Shown here in pieces: positions 60,127 to 64,000 of a DNA stretch of 64,000 nucleotides (positions are counted from its first letter, which is position 1; each line of letters begins with the position of its first letter). A model generated the notes under the pieces. It ran no database searches. It was not told the origin of the DNA and was given only the letters and a program-made list of their open reading frames with translations. The translations under genes were made by a program, and so were the position numbers. The stretch covers positions 1 through 64,000 of the forward strand of contig CAKUXR010000013.1 of the NCBI GenBank assembly GCA_934700615.1, written 5' to 3'. The stretch comes from an uncultured Bacteroidales bacterium. Its GTDB lineage: Bacteria > Bacteroidota > Bacteroidia > Bacteroidales > UBA932.

Positions 60127-60185
60127 TATCGTTTGGGAGGTATTGGTTTCCGACCGGACGTGATATAATTTATAGAGGACGGAAT

Positions 60186-61724
60186 ATGTTGTACCCGATA
60201 GGAATACAGAGTTTTGAAGAAATCCGAAACGGCGGTTATGTTTATGTAGATAAGACTGCAATCGTCTATAGGCTGACTTCCACCGGCAAGTATTATTTTC
60301 TGAGTCGTCCGAGACGATTCGGAAAGAGTCTGCTTGTATCGACTATGGAAGCGTATTTCAGTGGTAGAAAAGGACTTTTCGAGGGTCTTGCAATGGAGTC
60401 TCTGGAGAAGGACTGGACGGAGTATCCTGTTCTGCATCTGGATTTGACGGGGGCTGCATATTTGTCTGTTGACGAACTTTATTCCAAACTCAACTCTTTT
60501 TTATCCAAGTACGAAGAGCGTTACGAGATCCGGACAGTTGAACATGTCGCAAGTGTACGCTTTGAAAACATCATTGACGCAGCATACCGAAAGACAGGCC
60601 AGAAAGTCGTCATCCTTATTGACGAATATGAAAAGCCGATAATCGACAACATTGACAATCCTGAACTTATGGAGCAGTTCAGGCGCGAGCTTCAGGGATT
60701 CTACAGCGTCATAAAAGGAAAGGACAATGCCATCCGTTTCGCCTTCCTTACAGGAGTGACCAAGCTTGGCAAAATGAGCATCTTCAGCGGTCTTAACAAT
60801 TTGAATGACATATCGATGGATGCAAGATATGCTGACATCTGCGGAATATCGGAGCAGGAATTGAAGTCATATTTCGGTGAAAGCGTGAGGATGCTGGCGG
60901 AAATGAACGGGCTTTCGGAAGAAGAATGCTACAAGAAATTGGCATCAATGTATGATGGCTATCATTTCCATTATAGAACGCCTGGCATATACAACCCGTT
61001 CAGTCTTCTCAATACATTTAACGCCAATGAGTTTAGGATGTACTGGTTCGAGACTGGGACGCCTACATTTCTGGTAAGATATCTGAAACAGGGTAACTAT
61101 AATCTGGACAATATCGCGAAAAACGACGTTTCGGTGGAGACTCTGACAGGAGCGAACTATGTGAGTCCGGCTCCGATAACATTGATGTACCAGGCGGGAT
61201 ATCTTACGATTAAGGACTATGACCAGAGATTCAATACGTATAATCTTGACTATCCAAACGAAGAGGTGAAGAGCGGATTCCTGAATTCTTTAAGTCATCT
61301 TTATGCTCCGGCATTGGCAGGCGGCGAACTATCTGTCTATCAATTTATACGCGACATTGAAAAAGGTAACACCAAGGCTTTCATGGACCGTCTCACTTCA
61401 TTTTTCGCAGGAAACAGCTATATGATTCAGGGCGATCTGGAGCTGTACTTCCAGAACGTGATGTCGATAATGCTGAAAATGATGGGGCTCTACGTCAAGA
61501 CCGAATACCAGACATCCAACGGCAGGATTGACATTGTATTCGATACCGACAAGTATGTCTATATCATTGAATTAAAAAGAGACGAATCCGCTGAAGTTGC
61601 ACTGAAACAAATCGAGGAGAAGGGTTATGACAAACCATTCCTCGCCAGCGGAAAGCAGATAATCAAGCTCGGCATCAATTTCTCTTCTGAAACCAAGACG
61701 ATTGACGGTTGGGCTGAGGCGTAA
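60186..61724 (+). CDS. AAA-ATPase-like protein with PD-(D/E)XK nuclease domain
   Basis: A protein of 512 residues in the AAA-ATPase_like/PDDEXK_9 family that is abundant in Bacteroidota. It starts with the family signature LYPIGIQSFEEIRNGGYVYV. The Walker A equivalent is RPRRFGKSLL (Lys47), and Walker B is VVILIDEYEKP (Asp146, Glu147). The C-terminal part has the nuclease motif NGRIDIVFDTDKYVYIIELK (Asp, then ELK) and KQIEEKGYDKPF. The biological role is not known; these proteins have been thought of as mobile or defence-related ATPase-nucleases. It is intact and stands alone after the terminator at 60028. Confidence 0.88.
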   Translation: MLYPIGIQSFEEIRNGGYVYVDKTAIVYRLTSTGKYYFLSRPRRFGKSLLVSTMEAYFSGRKGLFEGLAMESLEKDWTEYPVLHLDLTGAAYLSVDELYSKLNSFLSKYEERYEIRTVEHVASVRFENIIDAAYRKTGQKVVILIDEYEKPIIDNIDNPELMEQFRRELQGFYSVIKGKDNAIRFAFLTGVTKLGKMSIFSGLNNLNDISMDARYADICGISEQELKSYFGESVRMLAEMNGLSEEECYKKLASMYDGYHFHYRTPGIYNPFSLLNTFNANEFRMYWFETGTPTFLVRYLKQGNYNLDNIAKNDVSVETLTGANYVSPAPITLMYQAGYLTIKDYDQRFNTYNLDYPNEEVKSGFLNSLSHLYAPALAGGELSVYQFIRDIEKGNTKAFMDRLTSFFAGNSYMIQGDLELYFQNVMSIMLKMMGLYVKTEYQTSNGRIDIVFDTDKYVYIIELKRDESAEVALKQIEEKGYDKPFLASGKQIIKLGINFSSETKTIDGWAEA

Positions 61725-61756
61725 CCACCCCACCCATGAAATGGTTGCAGAATAAT

Positions 61757-63307
61757 TCAGTAATCCCGATACGTATCACACTGGGTGCGGACCATATCCG
61801 CTGTCCGGGTTTCGGGATAGTGTGTAACTGCATGCTTCCATTGACAAAGCATCACACAGATTCGAGCTGCCAGTTCACGGTCCAGAATCATTTTCCTTCC
61901 GGCATTCATGAGCCTGTCCGCTTCTGAGAGCGCAAGTTTCGTATTGCCGTCGGTCAGCCAATCATCATCAGTATAGAGATGATATTGCGTCAATGCCCAA
62001 CAGAAACTGAACGACGAGCGCAGGCCAATACCCATCATGACCATTGCAATACCCGCCTTGTCCGGGTCAGACGACATTGACTCATTCCGGTATTGGAGCA
62101 TCTGTCTGGCGAAAGAAAGCTTGTAATCAGGCGCGACCGCAGACCGAGTCGGGAGGAATACGAATGGCAACCGGTTCATATAGGGCACAAGATTCGTCCG
62201 GTATTGATAAGAAGGAGACACCTTCGAAAGCGCCCCGACAGCATTGACATAATCCTGCGCACGCAGATACCTGGTGCCGAGTATTTCATTCAAATAGTCA
62301 ATGTCAATGTCAATGTAACCTCTCGCATCAAGGAACTTGTCAATGACAGATTTCGCCCGACCGACGGTCGCCACATACCGTTCCAGATGATGAAGTCCGA
62401 TAGTGTCCATCAACTTGAAAAAGTCATCGTCATAGTCATGGCAGTTGTACTTGGACACTGCTGCACTCCTGTCCACCAAGCACAACATCCTGTTGTCAGC
62501 CATATTGGCAAGAGCTATGGCAGTACGTACACGGCCGGCAATCTTCATCCTTGGCACCATCTCGCCCAGGACCACCCTTCGCATCATATCTCCCCAATAG
62601 TAATAACTATAGTTGTAGTGAAAATACAACTCCTCCGTATCCTCACGGACTTCAGGAGTCATATTGGAGCATATCATATCATCCATCCACTTCAGCCCAG
62701 CCAACAGTTTGGCGTCGTCCGAGCCGTCATAGCGGAGCATCTTGGCATCAAGATATACTCTCATCAGTTTCACCGATTCCTTTATAAACGGCGTCCCCTC
62801 AGAATTCTCAGCCAACTTGACATATCCGTATGCATCCTTTGTCTTCCCCTGCATATCCTCAATATACGCCGCTGTATAGTACCACACTGCAGGCTTCTTG
62901 CATAAAGGAGATTTGACAGCCCTGAGACATGGCTCGACAAATTTGCCGAAATCCGGATCGACAATGACATATTCTCCAATCCCGGACCACTCATACCTGT
63001 TTTCCGCCCCATAGAAAATCTCCTGCAAGAAAGCCGGAGCATTCGGATTGTCAGGACAATGCGTTGCAATGAAGTCAAGAACAGATTTGTCGTCAGTATC
63101 CTGTCCCATGTAACGCATAGCCCCTTTGATCGCACCGATATCATTCGACCTTGCAGCCATTTCCATAGCCTTGTCAGTATTCCCAAGACGGGATATCGCC
63201 CCTGCAACATATTCCTCGGCCATCTCACGGATCACCCCGGATCTTATACGGCCTCCGTTCTCATCCCACCATTTGTCAATGTCCGCAAACTCACCTAAAG
63301 AATGCAT
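61757..63307 (-). CDS. Helical-repeat protein of unknown function
   Basis: A protein of 516 residues starting at the ATG at 63307 (MHSLGEFADIDKWWD); a TTG at 63325 is a weaker start and an in-frame stop lies just before it. It has no signal peptide. The sequence is predicted largely helical with TPR/HEAT-like spacing (MAEEYVAGAISRLGNTDKAM, AVWYYTAAYIEDMQGKTKDA, YLRAQDYVNAVGALSKVS), many Tyr and Trp residues, and Asp-rich turns. Similar long helical proteins in Bacteroidota usually have an N-terminal export signal, so this one may be N-terminally shortened. It lies 37 bp downstream of the WYL regulator gene on the same strand. Confidence 0.65.
   Translation of the reverse strand: MHSLGEFADIDKWWDENGGRIRSGVIREMAEEYVAGAISRLGNTDKAMEMAARSNDIGAIKGAMRYMGQDTDDKSVLDFIATHCPDNPNAPAFLQEIFYGAENRYEWSGIGEYVIVDPDFGKFVEPCLRAVKSPLCKKPAVWYYTAAYIEDMQGKTKDAYGYVKLAENSEGTPFIKESVKLMRVYLDAKMLRYDGSDDAKLLAGLKWMDDMICSNMTPEVREDTEELYFHYNYSYYYWGDMMRRVVLGEMVPRMKIAGRVRTAIALANMADNRMLCLVDRSAAVSKYNCHDYDDDFFKLMDTIGLHHLERYVATVGRAKSVIDKFLDARGYIDIDIDYLNEILGTRYLRAQDYVNAVGALSKVSPSYQYRTNLVPYMNRLPFVFLPTRSAVAPDYKLSFARQMLQYRNESMSSDPDKAGIAMVMMGIGLRSSFSFCWALTQYHLYTDDDWLTDGNTKLALSEADRLMNAGRKMILDRELAARICVMLCQWKHAVTHYPETRTADMVRTQCDTYRDY
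62297..62315. repeat. Triple tandem copy of the GTCAATG heptamer
   Basis: GTCAATGTCAATGTCAATG: three overlapping copies at 6-nt period inside the helical-repeat gene, where the complementary strand encodes alternating Ile and Asp (IDIDID). It is the densest cluster of the window-wide motif. Confidence 0.75.
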
Positions 63308-63344
63308 GGCGCGCAAAGTAAACAAATACTAAATCCATTGACAG

Positions 63345-64000
63345 TCATTCATAATTCGCCATCAGTTCCTCCACTCGCCTTTTCATTTCCTTCCTGACAC
63401 TATCTGGTGAGACGACCTCCATATGCCCATATCCCATCAGGACACTGTACAGTTCCGGATTAGGTATCACGGACAAGCTCACATAGCCCACCTCACCATT
63501 CTCGGTCCAGACCTTCTGACTTGGATGTATCGGCTTCGTATTCATGCGGTACCAGTCATATTTCGCGCCCTCGACATTGAGATTGGCCCTTAGAACCACT
63601 TCCACCGGGTCACCAGGATATCTGGACACTCCGATGATGTCTGAAAAGTAGTTCTCGAAATCGACATACCACTCCTTGTCCGGAGTATTGAGTTTAAGAT
63701 CACCGGACCGCATCCTGGCCAGATCCATCTTGAGGACGCCTTTTGGCGGAATTTCTATACGGTCAATGGCAAGATTCCTCAGCCCCGGATTCACCCTGAC
63801 ACCTTTGCTGTCCTTGATTCTGTACGCATAGCCCATCAGGAACCATCTGCTCAAATACTGTTTCAGATACCAAGGCTGAAAGTCAATGTCCTTGACCTCC
63901 ATGTAGGCGGCATTGTACTTGAGAATCAACGGATGACCTTCCCGAATGTGTCGGTACAGACTCCAGAGCAGACTACTGTTGCGCAGCCGCGGATTACTTT
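63345..64000 (-). CDS. WYL-domain transcriptional regulator, N-terminal part outside window
   Basis: The reading frame is open to the right edge, so the N-terminus, where an HTH domain is expected, is missing from the window. The visible part of about 218 residues holds the WYL fold: LLWSLYRHIREGHPLILKYN, then DFQPWYLKQYLSRWFLMGYA (the WYL-type core P-xx-L-xx-Y-xx-RW-x-L) and NLAIDRIEIP. The C-terminal WCX-like region follows (EVVLRANLNVEGAKYDWYRM, YGHMEVVSPDSVRKEMKRRV). WYL proteins are ligand-responsive repressors or activators, often of defence or DNA-repair genes. The helical-repeat gene follows after 37 bp and may be its target. Confidence 0.82.
   Translation of the reverse strand, partial: SNPRLRNSSLLWSLYRHIREGHPLILKYNAAYMEVKDIDFQPWYLKQYLSRWFLMGYAYRIKDSKGVRVNPGLRNLAIDRIEIPPKGVLKMDLARMRSGDLKLNTPDKEWYVDFENYFSDIIGVSRYPGDPVEVVLRANLNVEGAKYDWYRMNTKPIHPSQKVWTENGEVGYVSLSVIPNPELYSVLMGYGHMEVVSPDSVRKEMKRRVEELMANYE

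Noticed and set aside
60186..61724. Active defence system around the AAA-ATPase/PD-(D/E)XK gene
   Set aside because: The family is widespread as single genes in Bacteroidota, and no partner genes are adjacent within the window.
62093..62905. Long open frame on the plus strand antisense to the helical-repeat gene
   Set aside because: It has no signal, no domain and His/Ile-rich composition typical of a reverse shadow; the minus-strand frame is longer and has sensible helical composition.

Overview
The window looks like chromosomal DNA of a Bacteroidales bacterium (phylum Bacteroidota). The evidence is three complete SusC/SusD operons, a one-protein hybrid two-component regulator, a subtilisin with a type IX secretion sorting domain, an S46 dipeptidyl-peptidase, fimbrillin-type lipoproteins, many lipobox signal peptides, and repeated TAnnTTTG promoter -7 boxes without strong Shine-Dalgarno sequences. 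Genus or species cannot be fixed from the sequence alone. No rRNA, tRNA, CRISPR array, prophage or complete insertion sequence was seen.

Layout. 1-5.7 kb (minus): a SusC-SusD-lipoprotein-lipoprotein operon running off the left edge. 5.8-8.6 kb: small housekeeping-type genes (NAD(P)H/FMN oxidoreductase, DUF1963 protein, pentapeptide-repeat membrane protein, FKBP isomerase). 8.7-20.7 kb (plus): a compact fructan utilisation locus. Its hybrid regulator carries a periplasmic sugar-binding sensor and is followed by a GH32 fructosidase, an MFS sugar importer, a PfkB fructokinase and a SusC/SusD pair. 21-30.8 kb: lipoproteins of unknown role, a RAYT-type Y1 transposase with two hairpins upstream, an alpha/beta hydrolase with an odd serine-rich insert, a transglutaminase-LRR lipoprotein and an outer-membrane barrel. 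31-36.5 kb: a second SusC/SusD operon with a lipid-binding-type lipoprotein. 36.6-46 kb: a CorC/HlyC protein, a fimbrillin/DUF4906 pair and a divergent TonB-receptor-like barrel. 46-53 kb: an HTH-like small protein, a DPP11-like S46 peptidase, a PorV/PorQ-like barrel and a T9SS subtilisin. 53.2-60 kb: a third SusC-SusD-DUF4843-PKD-like operon. 60-64 kb: an AAA-ATPase/PD-(D/E)XK protein, a helical-repeat protein and a WYL regulator cut by the right edge.

In the fructan locus the gene order fits one pathway: fructan is bound and taken up at the outer membrane by SusCD, cut to fructose by GH32, sensed as free fructose by the regulator, imported by the MFS carrier and phosphorylated by the fructokinase.

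The most unusual signals are not genes. (1) The heptamer GTCAATG/CATTGAC occurs about 108 times by hand count, against about 8 expected by chance. It appears on both strands, in several reading frames and between genes, sometimes in 6-nt-period tandem. It is absent from a 5.2 kb stretch over the second SusC/SusD operon. (2) Two near-palindromic elements of about 165 bp (20829-20993, 50171-50337) share a core, but each has its own arm sequence, matched between its two arms. End fragments of the same family sit upstream of promoters at 5.8 and 7.1 kb. (3) A 160-bp segment at 46156-46315 is bounded by perfect 15-bp inverted repeats. All counts and alignments were done by eye.
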